DNA of 10,881 nt from Thermoplasmata archaeon. GTDB lineage: Archaea > Thermoplasmatota > Thermoplasmata > Thermoplasmatales > Thermoplasmataceae. The DNA lies in contig JAKAYM010000058.1 of the NCBI GenBank assembly GCA_021826795.1, positions 1-10,881 of the forward strand, written 5' to 3'. Positions 1 through 6,221 of the stretch are shown in pieces (the first letter of the stretch is position 1; every line of letters starts with the position of its first letter). The translations under genes and the position numbers were made by a program. The notes beneath the pieces were generated by a model. The model saw only the letters and a list, made by a program, of their open reading frames with translations, had not been told where the DNA came from and did not search any database.

Positions 1-15
1 AAAATAGGAGGGATT

Positions 16-224
16 ATGAAACTTGATGAAATTGTAAGAAGGTAGTGTACCCACAGCACTGAAACAAAAAAAAGCCATGAAATGCCCACTCTGTAATCAA
101 CAAAAATAAAATTGATGTAAAGTCACGGTATTCCCTGACAGATGAGGGCGTGAGAATATTTATAGAGCACATCCATTCTAAGAAAAGAAAGAAAGAAATT
201 ATTGAAAATTATAAAATGAGATAA
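16..224 (+). pseudogene. Decayed small Cys-x2-Cys / winged-helix-like protein gene with two frameshifts
   Basis: Three short reading frames follow each other and together resemble one protein of about 68 residues. The first starts at ATG 16, after an AGGAGG-like ribosome site at 7-12, and reads MKLDEIVRR before a stop at 43. The second (38-109, no stop until 107) contains MKCPLCNQQ with a Cys-x2-Cys knuckle. The third (about 108-224) contains YSLTDEGVRIFI and ends in a lysine/arginine-rich tail. YxLTDEG is typical of the last helix and wing region of small winged-helix proteins. Both transitions shift the frame the same way, one near 40-45 and one in the A-rich run near 102-110. I infer a broken gene; sequencing error is an alternative. 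I do not recognise the family, and no neighbour suggests a role. Confidence 0.45.
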
Positions 225-280
225 TTATCGGGTGATAGAGTTGAAAGGATGACCTGCTGATCCGAGGAATACCATTTTAC

Positions 281-382
281 ATGGCGCTTCAATACATATA
301 CCAATCTACAGGACATGCGGAGAGTCTGCAATGGGGCATCATCAAATACATCACATTGTTTATCAATTATGATAAACAATAA
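281..382 (+). other. Possible remnant of a coding region (33 codons), doubtful
   Basis: An open frame with ATG at 281 and stop at 380-382 encodes 33 residues. The frame is open upstream to about 246, giving a protein-like run (IRGIPFYMALQYIYQ), but no start or ribosome site supports the longer form. It ends inside the perfect stem-loop at 355-380. It could be a fragment of a lost gene or chance. No family was recognised. Confidence 0.15.
355..380. repeat. Perfect 11-bp inverted repeat with 4-base loop
   Basis: Bases 355-365 (ATTGTTTATCA) are the exact reverse complement of 370-380, with ATTA between them. It lies 182 bases past the MFS stop codon on that gene's strand and 131 bases past the decayed gene at 16-224. 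It could be a transcript-end hairpin, an operator, or the scar of a mobile element. The sequence alone does not decide. Confidence 0.6.
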
Positions 383-561
383 TACATAATATTAATATAC
401 AGAATCAAAAGCTTTTAAGGATGTTAAAAATACCGTAATTAACCATATAAAAAATTCATTGAAATAATATTTGCACCTTTTTGCAGTTTAAATACTTAAG
501 CGTTTTATTTAAATAAAATCCTGGAAACTCCATGAAGATAGGGCATTTAAATAGAAACACT
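383..561. other. AT-rich non-coding spacer with a 16-bp perfect palindrome at 503-518
   Basis: No coding frame is credible here. Bases 503-518 form an exact palindrome (TTTTATTTAAATAAAA), about 45 bases downstream of the minus-strand transporter stop. A weaker TGCA-spacer-TGCA repeat sits at about 472-485. The palindrome may mark the 3' end of the transporter transcript, but archaeal terminators are mostly simple T-runs, so this is only a suggestion. Confidence 0.35.
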
Positions 562-1761
562 TTACATTAAACCTTTACTGGATTTGATTCTGTAGCTCAT
601 GATATATACTGCCAGTGCCACAAAAATTACTGTTACCCCCATTGCTGTCCACATATACATATAGGATTTAAAATGGTCAACAATAAACCCCGATATTGGA
701 GTACCTACAATGGTTCCAAGGCTTATGATAATAATGCTTACCCCACTGAACATACCAATCATTTCCTTCGGGGCAACTTCTGAAGTTATTGATACGAATA
801 CACCATTCCATGAAATGGCTGTTATGCCAATAAAAATGGAAAATAATACAGCCATATAAATTATACCTGAAAAATGTGGGAATGCAATTAATGTTACAGC
901 TGTAACTGCCATAATTACTGAAAATGTCCTGATATGATTGCCGTGAAACATTTTACGGCCAAGCCATGTCCACATAATCCTTCCGGCTATTGCACTGATA
1001 AGCACAGTAAACAGGAGAATCTCAGCAGATATTGTCTGGTAATTCTCTGACCTGTAATATACCACATAGTATGTCAGAACTGATTGCTGGACCCATGAAA
1101 GGAAAAGCCCGGCACCGCTAACCAGCATCAGATCCCTATTTTTAACTGCCACTCCAAAATCTTTGATATACTGTTTGAAGTTGAATACAGATTGATTGGT
1201 AATTTTCCTGAATGGTATAATAAATACAATAGCCACTGCAATTATAAATACAACAAGATATGTATACGAAATGCCTATGTTCAGGGCAATAACAGGAAGA
1301 ACTATGGCTGAAACAGCTGCACCCATGGGAACACCGGCCTGCTTGATACCCATTCTTGTTAAATGCTCCGGAAAATATTTTGACATAATATGGCTGTTGG
1401 TTGCCGGGGTTAGCAGCCCATAACCGAAACCAATAAAGTAAAAACCCGATAGAAGAAATGGATAATTAACCGCCCTGAAGATAATTATAGACCCAGTAGC
1501 CATTATTGCAAATGAGATCTTCATGGCATTCCTGTATCCAATTCTATCCACAAATATGCCTGTGAAAAATGACATTGAGGATGACCCTATAAATATAACA
1601 CTGGTGATCAGTCCGAGCTGTGCTGCAGTAAGTACAAAGTGGTTTTTGATAAAAGGTGCAAGTGGGGAATATGAGGAATCTATCAGATTCCCGAAGGCGA
1701 TGATAAACATGCTCTGCAGTACAGCCGGTATCTTTTCATTTAATGCTTTCATAGCTATCAT
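562..1761 (-). CDS. Major facilitator superfamily (MFS) transporter, 399 residues
   Basis: This is a cytoplasmic-membrane carrier predicted to have 12 transmembrane helices in two six-helix halves. The classic motif A between helices 2 and 3 is clear at residues 68-81 (GIFVDRIGYRNAMK). A GIKQAGVPMGAA segment at 138-149, near helix 5, resembles MFS branches such as the CynX/NarK-like carriers. The second half repeats the fold, with a motif-A-like GRIMWTWLGRKM in the matching loop. The length is normal and no frame break is seen. The start could be ATG 1761 or ATG 1752 (MKALNEK); neither has a strong ribosome site, and an AAATAATTTTT stretch at about 1769-1779 would better suit the second as a leaderless start. 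The substrate is unknown. The polyol operon at 3417-7183 makes a sugar or polyol tempting, but the ATPase gene intervenes and transcription is separate, so there is no operon evidence. Confidence 0.9.
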   Translation of the reverse strand: MIAMKALNEKIPAVLQSMFIIAFGNLIDSSYSPLAPFIKNHFVLTAAQLGLITSVIFIGSSSMSFFTGIFVDRIGYRNAMKISFAIMATGSIIIFRAVNYPFLLSGFYFIGFGYGLLTPATNSHIMSKYFPEHLTRMGIKQAGVPMGAAVSAIVLPVIALNIGISYTYLVVFIIAVAIVFIIPFRKITNQSVFNFKQYIKDFGVAVKNRDLMLVSGAGLFLSWVQQSVLTYYVVYYRSENYQTISAEILLFTVLISAIAGRIMWTWLGRKMFHGNHIRTFSVIMAVTAVTLIAFPHFSGIIYMAVLFSIFIGITAISWNGVFVSITSEVAPKEMIGMFSGVSIIIISLGTIVGTPISGFIVDHFKSYMYMWTAMGVTVIFVALAVYIMSYRIKSSKGLM

Positions 1762-2027
1762 TTCATCAAAAATTATTTGCCTGATATGGGATTACATGGT
1801 ATGGAGATATCCTATAATAAGCTTTATGCTATAAACCTATATTATAAAAAATTCATTTATCGCACTAAAATCATAATAATTATAACGGTATAATTTTAAT
1901 ACTATAAACTAAATATAATGGAAAATGATTAATGTTTAATTTATAGTGTTTGACGTAACTACCTATACCAATTAACCAGCAAACAGAAAACATGTAGAAT
2001 AGCCATTCATGTTTAATTTTAATATTA

Positions 2028-2045
2028 TGTTTCCGTTAAGAAACA
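2028..2045. promoter_or_regulatory. Upstream operator palindrome, TGTTTC-N6-GAAACA
   Basis: This 18-bp inverted repeat has 6-bp arms TGTTTC and GAAACA around CGTTAA. It covers the BRE/upstream side of the TATA box of the ATPase gene. The same arms recur at 2061-2078, with starts 33 bases apart (about three helical turns), so a dimeric regulator could bind both sites on one face of the DNA. Confidence 0.7.
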
Positions 2046-2049
2046 AAAA

Positions 2050-2058
2050 TATATAAAT
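2050..2058 (+). promoter_or_regulatory. TATA box of the ATPase gene
   Basis: TATATAAAT is preceded by an A-rich BRE-like stretch. Its centre is 27 bases before ATG 2081, the archaeal spacing expected for a leaderless transcript starting at or next to the ATG. This supports 2081 over the in-frame ATG at 2090. The box sits exactly between the two palindromic operators. Confidence 0.75.
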
Positions 2059-2060
2059 AA

Positions 2061-2078
2061 TGTTTCCTTAAAGAAACA
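2061..2078. promoter_or_regulatory. Downstream operator palindrome, TGTTTC-N6-GAAACA
   Basis: This is the second copy of the 18-bp palindrome, with the same 6-bp arms and a CTTAAA spacer. It ends two bases before ATG 2081 and therefore covers the predicted transcription start. Occupancy would block polymerase loading, which suggests repression. The cognate regulator is not identifiable here. Confidence 0.7.
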
Positions 2079-2080
2079 TA

Positions 2081-3394
2081 ATGATAAATATGGATGCCGT
2101 CAGACGGGCTATATCAGAATTCATAACTATGGATTTACCAGAGTCCATAGATCGTGATATTGATATAGATCTGTCCGTAAATAAAATTACTGTAATAGCA
2201 GGTATTCGCAGATCCGGAAAAACCTATGAAATTTTCAATATTATGAAGCATTTGCTGGATATCGGAACACCAAGAGGAAATATATTATACATAAATTTTG
2301 AGGATGAACGTTTTATAGGATTTGGTGCCGGGGACTTTGATTATATTATGGATGCGTTTGAACTGTTAAGCGATATAGATAAAAATCATGATATACACAT
2401 TTTTTTCGATGAAATTCAGAATGTTGCTGACTGGGATCGTGCCATCCGCAGATTGTATGATACAAACAAATATAAAATATTTTTAACAGGTTCGTCATCA
2501 AAACTATTGAGCATGGAAATATCAACATCGCTGGCCGGAAGGGATTTAACATATATTATGTATCCATTTTCCTTTAAGGAATTTTTAAGGGCCAAAAAAT
2601 TTAATCCGGATAAATTGCATGTATATTCTGATGCCGGTAAGTTAAAAAAATATGCTATGGAATATATTTTATATGGTGGATTCCCAGAAATTGCATATAT
2701 AGACGATACCAGTACCAAAAGAAGGATTATATCATCGTATTATGATACAATTATATTCCGGGATATGTCTGGAAGGTATAATATCTCTGATATAAATGTG
2801 TTGAAATTAATAATAGGTTACGCCATAAATTCGTATTCTTCTGAGTTCAGTTCCACAAAATTATATAATTACTTAAAATCTATAAATATAAGCATCAGCA
2901 AGAAGACTGTCAGTAATTATATTCAATACGCGGAAAATGCCTTTTTCATTTCCATGAACCTGAAATTTTCAAATAGCTATAAAAAAATGCATCAAACCAG
3001 GAAAAAGTTATATTTAATCGATAATAGTTTTTCCCTGCTTTATAAAAAATCAGACGATAATGGCAAATTACTTGAAAATTCAGTGTATATCCAGTTACTG
3101 CGCATTAAGGAAATATACAATAATATGGATATTTTTTATTATCGCAATGCCTGTGAAATTGATTTTATCGTTACAGAGGATTATAATCTGTTTATGGCAG
3201 TGCAGGCATGCTATGATTTAAATATGAATAACTTTGACAGGGAGGTTAAGCCATTAAAGAAATTCCTTGATAAGTATAATTTAAAAAATGGAATAATTAT
3301 AACCATGAATGATAATAATATAAACATCGGGGATGAGAGAATAAAAATATTAAACTTTTACCAGTGGATGCTGGGTGATATTACGGGTAAATAA
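2081..3394 (+). CDS. AAA_14/DUF4143-type ATPase, 437 residues
   Basis: This belongs to the widespread archaeal and bacterial family of AAA ATPases with a C-terminal DUF4143 domain; its cellular role is not established. Walker A is GIRRSGKT (41-48), Walker B is IHIFFDE (105-111), and a sensor-like LTGSSS lies at 135-140. The family signatures SLAGRDL..YPFSFKEFL (150-169) and YGGFPEIA (198-205) are present. A winged-helix segment follows at about 250-290. The C-terminal part has E332-N, then YYRNACEIDFIV (353-364) and VQACYDL, the layout of the nuclease-like DUF4143 fold, but the usual glutamate-x-lysine after the EIDF strand reads VQACYD, so nuclease activity is doubtful. The gene is monocistronic and visibly more AT-rich than the methyltransferase gene. 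Its start is fixed by the TATA spacing, and the promoter carries two operator palindromes, implying tight repression. The in-protein winged helix makes autoregulation conceivable, but that is inference. Confidence 0.88.
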   Translation: MINMDAVRRAISEFITMDLPESIDRDIDIDLSVNKITVIAGIRRSGKTYEIFNIMKHLLDIGTPRGNILYINFEDERFIGFGAGDFDYIMDAFELLSDIDKNHDIHIFFDEIQNVADWDRAIRRLYDTNKYKIFLTGSSSKLLSMEISTSLAGRDLTYIMYPFSFKEFLRAKKFNPDKLHVYSDAGKLKKYAMEYILYGGFPEIAYIDDTSTKRRIISSYYDTIIFRDMSGRYNISDINVLKLIIGYAINSYSSEFSSTKLYNYLKSINISISKKTVSNYIQYAENAFFISMNLKFSNSYKKMHQTRKKLYLIDNSFSLLYKKSDDNGKLLENSVYIQLLRIKEIYNNMDIFYYRNACEIDFIVTEDYNLFMAVQACYDLNMNNFDREVKPLKKFLDKYNLKNGIIITMNDNNINIGDERIKILNFYQWMLGDITGK

Positions 3395-3416
3395 TAAAGG
3401 ATATGATTAAATGTTT

Positions 3417-3710
3417 TTATGATTTGTCCTGTTTTACCATATGTTTTACCATACCTCTGTATTTGATATATAGATTATTATACATATCATAATCTTCCGG
3501 ATAATATGCTGTATAACCGGTATCAATACTGATATCACCATGGGAAGCCAGTATGGCAGCCCCATAGGCAGATCCACTATCTTCTTTAACCCTGACAGGC
3601 ATATTAAAGACACTGGCAATTATCTGATTCCAGAAATTGATTCTTGTGCCGCCACCGGTTAATATTAAATTTTTTCTATGTATATGGCTTTGGGACAATA
3701 TTATTTTATC
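3417..3710 (-). pseudogene. C-terminal fragment of FGGY (xylulokinase-like) sugar kinase
   Basis: This is the second half of the kinase whose first half lies at 5151-6221. It encodes the C-terminal actin-like ATPase lobe. The hallmark is LTGGGTRINFWNQIIASVFNMPV, followed by GSAYGAAILA, the adenine/phosphate-binding block of the FGGY family. Native coding begins at the GAT codon 3708-3710, shared with the other half, and runs 96 residues past it to the stop at 3417. Upstream the frame continues only three codons into the mobile element before a TAA at 3720-3722, and no promoter or ribosome site is evident. A GTG at 3711-3713 could be read as a start, but the product would lack the substrate lobe and catalytic aspartate. 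The fragment ends 22 bases from the convergent ATPase gene. Confidence 0.88.
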
Positions 3711-3761
3711 CACTTTCAGTTAACGGTATGCAAAACCTTTATTTTAGCTTTACTTCATAAA

Positions 3762-3770
3762 TTTATATAG
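3762..3770 (+). promoter_or_regulatory. TATA box of tnpB
   Basis: TTTATATAG is centred 26 bases before ATG 3792, the standard archaeal position for a leaderless transcript. No Shine-Dalgarno sequence lies before the ATG. The box is within the element's left end, so tnpB carries its own promoter wherever it inserts. Confidence 0.6.
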
Positions 3771-3791
3771 TGTTCTTATATTTTCCAGTAT

Positions 3792-5030
3792 ATGACTGTC
3801 TATAAAACTGTTACACAGAAATATACACCATCACAAACCATTACTGAACTACAGAAACAGTTTACTGCAATGACAAATCTGTGCATAACCAGAGCGATAG
3901 ACAATGATATTACATCAAGGAACAGCCTCTCAGAATTTGTATACAGGGAATTAAGTGAGAATTTTAATGTACCATCATATTACTACATAGCTGCAATAAA
4001 CAGGGGTACGGGCATTGTTAAGAACTACCGCAAGGCATCCAGAAAAATGGATAAAAAGAAAAAAGATCTTCTAAAGCTTAATAGTAGGATAAGGAAGATT
4101 AGAAAGGCAGTGAGAACTACAAGAAAGCATGGTACTAAGAAACATGCTAATGGGCTTCAGAGGTCAATGAAAACACTGTTAAAGAAGAGGGGCAGGGTAA
4201 GGTCCGGAAAAATAAAAAAACCGGTGGTCAGAAAACCATTCCTCACATCATATTTTGGATTTAAGATTGAGGGTGGCAATTTAATGGTACCATCAGGGTT
4301 CCATAAATATGAAGTAATACCATTAAATTCATACATAATTTCAGGGATAGAGAATGCAACAGTAAGATCATTTACCATTAATTCTACCACACTATCCCTA
4401 ACTATAGGAATGGAAGTGGAAGAAATTGAATGTAATACAACCATTGGAATAGATAGAAATATAAAGAATATAGCAGTGGGCAATGAGATACATGGAGGAT
4501 TATATGATATCTCAGATATACCAAAGATAAAGAAAAGGTGTAGAAAGAAGAAATTAAAGAGAAATGACAGGAGAATTGGAAGGATAATAGCAAAGAAGTA
4601 TGGGGATCGTAGCAGGAATAGAACTGATCAGATTATACACAGTGTATCAAATGATATTGTAAGGGAAGCAGTAGAGAATAGAGAGGCAATAGTACTGGAG
4701 AATATAAAGGGATTAAAGGATATTACACACCGTGGAGATTATAGGGGTGCTGATTACCGTTTTATATTCCATAATGCCTTTCCATATGGAAGGTTTCAGA
4801 ATACTGTAACATATAAGGCAGAATCCAGGGGAATACAGGTTATTGAACTGACAAGGAAAGAAACAGGAGGAACAAGCTCGTCGTGTACGGTATGCGGGTC
4901 AGAGACCCAAGTAGTACCAGGACGCTTAGTCTACTGTAATTCATGTGATTCTATATCTGACAGGGATGTTACTGCATATATTGATATTGCATTACGGGGT
5001 CGGATAAGGCTAAAACGATCCCAGCTATAG
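3792..5030 (+). CDS. tnpB: TnpB, RNA-guided RuvC-type nuclease of an IS605-family element, 412 residues
   Basis: TnpB proteins are omega-RNA-guided DNA nucleases, ancestral to Cas12, that cut next to a transposon-associated motif and help the element persist. Residues 1-80 match the family's N-terminal block. A basic linker (about 81-150) and beta-rich recognition part follow. RuvC-I is TIGIDRNIKNIAVG with D221, RuvC-II is IVLENIKGLK with E303, then comes a four-cysteine zinc finger (C365, C368, C382, C385) and RuvC-III DRD at 390-392. All three acidic catalytic positions are therefore present, and the protein is full length. RuvC-III reads DRDVTAYIDIA where most relatives have DRDxNAAxNI, so both conserved asparagines are replaced (T394, D398). 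The gene lies antisense to the kinase it disrupts. Its 3' end overlaps the likely omega-RNA region. Activity looks possible but is unproven. Confidence 0.93.
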   Translation: MTVYKTVTQKYTPSQTITELQKQFTAMTNLCITRAIDNDITSRNSLSEFVYRELSENFNVPSYYYIAAINRGTGIVKNYRKASRKMDKKKKDLLKLNSRIRKIRKAVRTTRKHGTKKHANGLQRSMKTLLKKRGRVRSGKIKKPVVRKPFLTSYFGFKIEGGNLMVPSGFHKYEVIPLNSYIISGIENATVRSFTINSTTLSLTIGMEVEEIECNTTIGIDRNIKNIAVGNEIHGGLYDISDIPKIKKRCRKKKLKRNDRRIGRIIAKKYGDRSRNRTDQIIHSVSNDIVREAVENREAIVLENIKGLKDITHRGDYRGADYRFIFHNAFPYGRFQNTVTYKAESRGIQVIELTRKETGGTSSSCTVCGSETQVVPGRLVYCNSCDSISDRDVTAYIDIALRGRIRLKRSQL

Positions 5031-5170
5031 CTAAAAGGCTATCCAGGTGAAGCAATGGTACTGGAATGTTCTGCCTCAAGCGGGTGAACTAATCCAGAAA
5101 GTCGATGGATAGAAGGGACCATTGTCCCACAGCCTATGTATATTCATGGAATCATATACATGTCTCAGGC
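5002..5170 (+). ncRNA. Candidate omega RNA (reRNA) of the TnpB element, with guide entering the kinase gene
   Basis: Known TnpB omega RNAs start inside or near the tnpB 3' end, span the right end and finish with a guide copied from flanking DNA. Nested pairings fit here: GGATA (5002-5006) with TATCC (5039-5043), enclosing GCTA/TAGC; CTGGA (5061-5065) with TCCAG (5093-5097), enclosing TTC/GAA; and the terminal hairpin GGGAC/GTCCC at 5115-5128. The guide would begin at about 5154 (ATATACATGTCTCAGG), on the strand antisense to the kinase mRNA. The 5' end is uncertain and processing is inferred from the family. Confidence 0.5.
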
Positions 5171-6221
5171 TGAAAGCAACACCCTGCATAATTGATATGA
5201 TAAGATCATCAATACCAGTATCAGAGGATAAATTATAAAATAAACCACGGATATCCGTGTTCATAATGGGCGACCTCTCACCATTCAGGTATGGCAGAAA
5301 TAAAACATTAGAAAACCCACCTAAATTTTTTAACCTTGAATACTTAATATTGAATGCTTTCATAAAACAGTCCAGAGAAGATGCTGCAGATTGTGTAACA
5401 CCCATCCAGTGCCATCTATTTTTTTCAGTATCGCAGAATAGATGTATAGATTTATTTTCTGGTATTTTATACTCATTGATTTTTACAAAGACCACACCGG
5501 ATGTTCCCAGTGATATGCCGGCATCGTTTAATGTTAAATTATTGCCATATGCTGCCGCTTCCTGATCACCTGCACCGGCAATTACTGGTATGCCATTAAA
5601 TGATCCATGTATATCCGTTGATTCAAGGACATCTCCGAAAAGCCCATGGTCTATATTTAATCCATTAAAGATTATATTAGACCATTTTCTGGATCTAACG
5701 TTAAATAGATATGTACCCGACCCATCGGTGACATCTGTTCCATGCACTTTCGTCATCATGAATTTGAGCCGGTCCTTTGCCACAAAGGCTTTATTCGCAT
5801 TTTTATATATATTTTTATTATACTTCCTTATCCATAATAGCCGGAGCAATGTAAAATTAGACAGGGGATAATTTCCTGTTTCCCTTATAAGATTTTCAGC
5901 GCCGAATTTTCCGGTAAGGTATTTAGAAAATTTGTACGACCGGTTATCCAGCCATAATATTGAATTCATCAGTGGTTTTCCGTTATTTGTTAATACCAGG
6001 CTATGCATCTGGCCTGTTATGCCAATGCCATCTATTTTCATATTAATATTTTTATACAGTTTTTTGAAGGTTTTTAACCATAACAATGGGTCCTGCTCAG
6101 CATAACCATTGCTGTAATAAATTACAGGATAATTTATAGAATTTTTATAGACCATGCCGTTTTCATTGATTACCACAAATTTCATCGATGTTGTTCCTAA
6201 ATCTATGCCGAGATAATTCAT
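5076..6221 (-). pseudogene. N-terminal fragment of FGGY (xylulokinase-like) sugar kinase, truncated by the TnpB element
   Basis: The intact enzyme would phosphorylate a sugar, most likely a ketopentose such as D-xylulose, using ATP in the cytoplasm. Native residues 1-357 (down to 5151) include the phosphate-binding DLGTTSMKF (7-15), GITGQMHSLV (67-76) and ILWLDNRS (88-95), which are typical of xylulokinases. They also include the catalytic base D219 in GAGDQEAA, SLGTSGVVF, and YLNGERSP (311-318). The next 24 residues and the stop at 5076-5078 come from the element. The rest of the ATPase lobe is at 3417-3710; rejoined, the protein would have about 453 residues, slightly short for the family. 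The start ATG overlaps the dehydrogenase stop as ATGA, indicating translational coupling. Without the GGG block of the C-terminal lobe the product should be inactive. The exact sugar is inferred from residue motifs and neighbour, not proven. Confidence 0.9.

Larger units (their letters stand above)
1762..2080. promoter_or_regulatory. Divergent intergenic region between the MFS and ATPase genes
   Basis: This 319-base AT-rich stretch carries the upstream region of both flanking genes. The ATPase side has a well-defined promoter with paired operators, listed separately. The MFS side has only AT-rich TATA-like runs. An 11-base direct repeat (ATGTTTAATTT) occurs at 1932-1942 and 2009-2019. No credible small gene was found. 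Confidence 0.6.
3711..5153 (+). mobile_element. IS200/IS605-family TnpB-only element (IS1341-type) inserted in the sugar kinase gene
   Basis: The limits come from reconstructing the interrupted kinase. The left flank ends TTTTATC at 3710, and the right flank resumes with ATATACATG at 5154. Joining them restores an unbroken frame (GVAFSLRHVYD then KIILSQ), with spacing between the FGGY blocks close to that of other kinases. ATC occurs at both junctions, so the limits could shift by up to 3 bases. There is no target-site duplication beyond this, as expected for IS200/IS605. The element carries tnpB but no tnpA, so movement would need a TnpA elsewhere. The right end has nested hairpins, including GGGAC-CATT-GTCCC at 5115-5128. 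No convincing left-end hairpin was found. Confidence 0.85.

Noticed and set aside
180..197. AAGA-type purine repeat
   Set aside because: It encodes a lysine/arginine-rich tail in the decayed small protein and is too short and irregular to be a microsatellite of interest.
1196..1834. Two plus-strand open frames (1196-1423 and 1523-1834)
   Set aside because: They are antisense to the MFS gene, whose membrane-protein coding pattern is clear; neither has a family motif or ribosome site.
2346..2718. Minus-strand open frames inside the ATPase gene
   Set aside because: They lie antisense to the region encoding the Walker B, sensor and following motifs of the ATPase and show no features of their own.
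3417..3713. C-terminal kinase fragment as an independent gene with a GTG start
   Set aside because: The GTG comes from the inserted element, no promoter precedes it, and the fragment holds only part of one kinase lobe.
4157..4593. Minus-strand open frames inside tnpB
   Set aside because: They run antisense to RuvC-I and its surroundings, are hydrophobic by codon complement, and have no start signals.
3691..5129. Inverted 9-base match TGGGACAAT (3691-3699) and ATTGTCCCA (5121-5129), as terminal inverted repeats
   Set aside because: The left copy lies within the kinase coding sequence, outside the reconstructed boundary, and IS200/IS605 elements lack terminal inverted repeats. It is probably coincidence.
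5257..5871. Plus-strand open frames opposite the kinase fragment
   Set aside because: They are shadows of the FGGY coding frame, with no recognisable domain.
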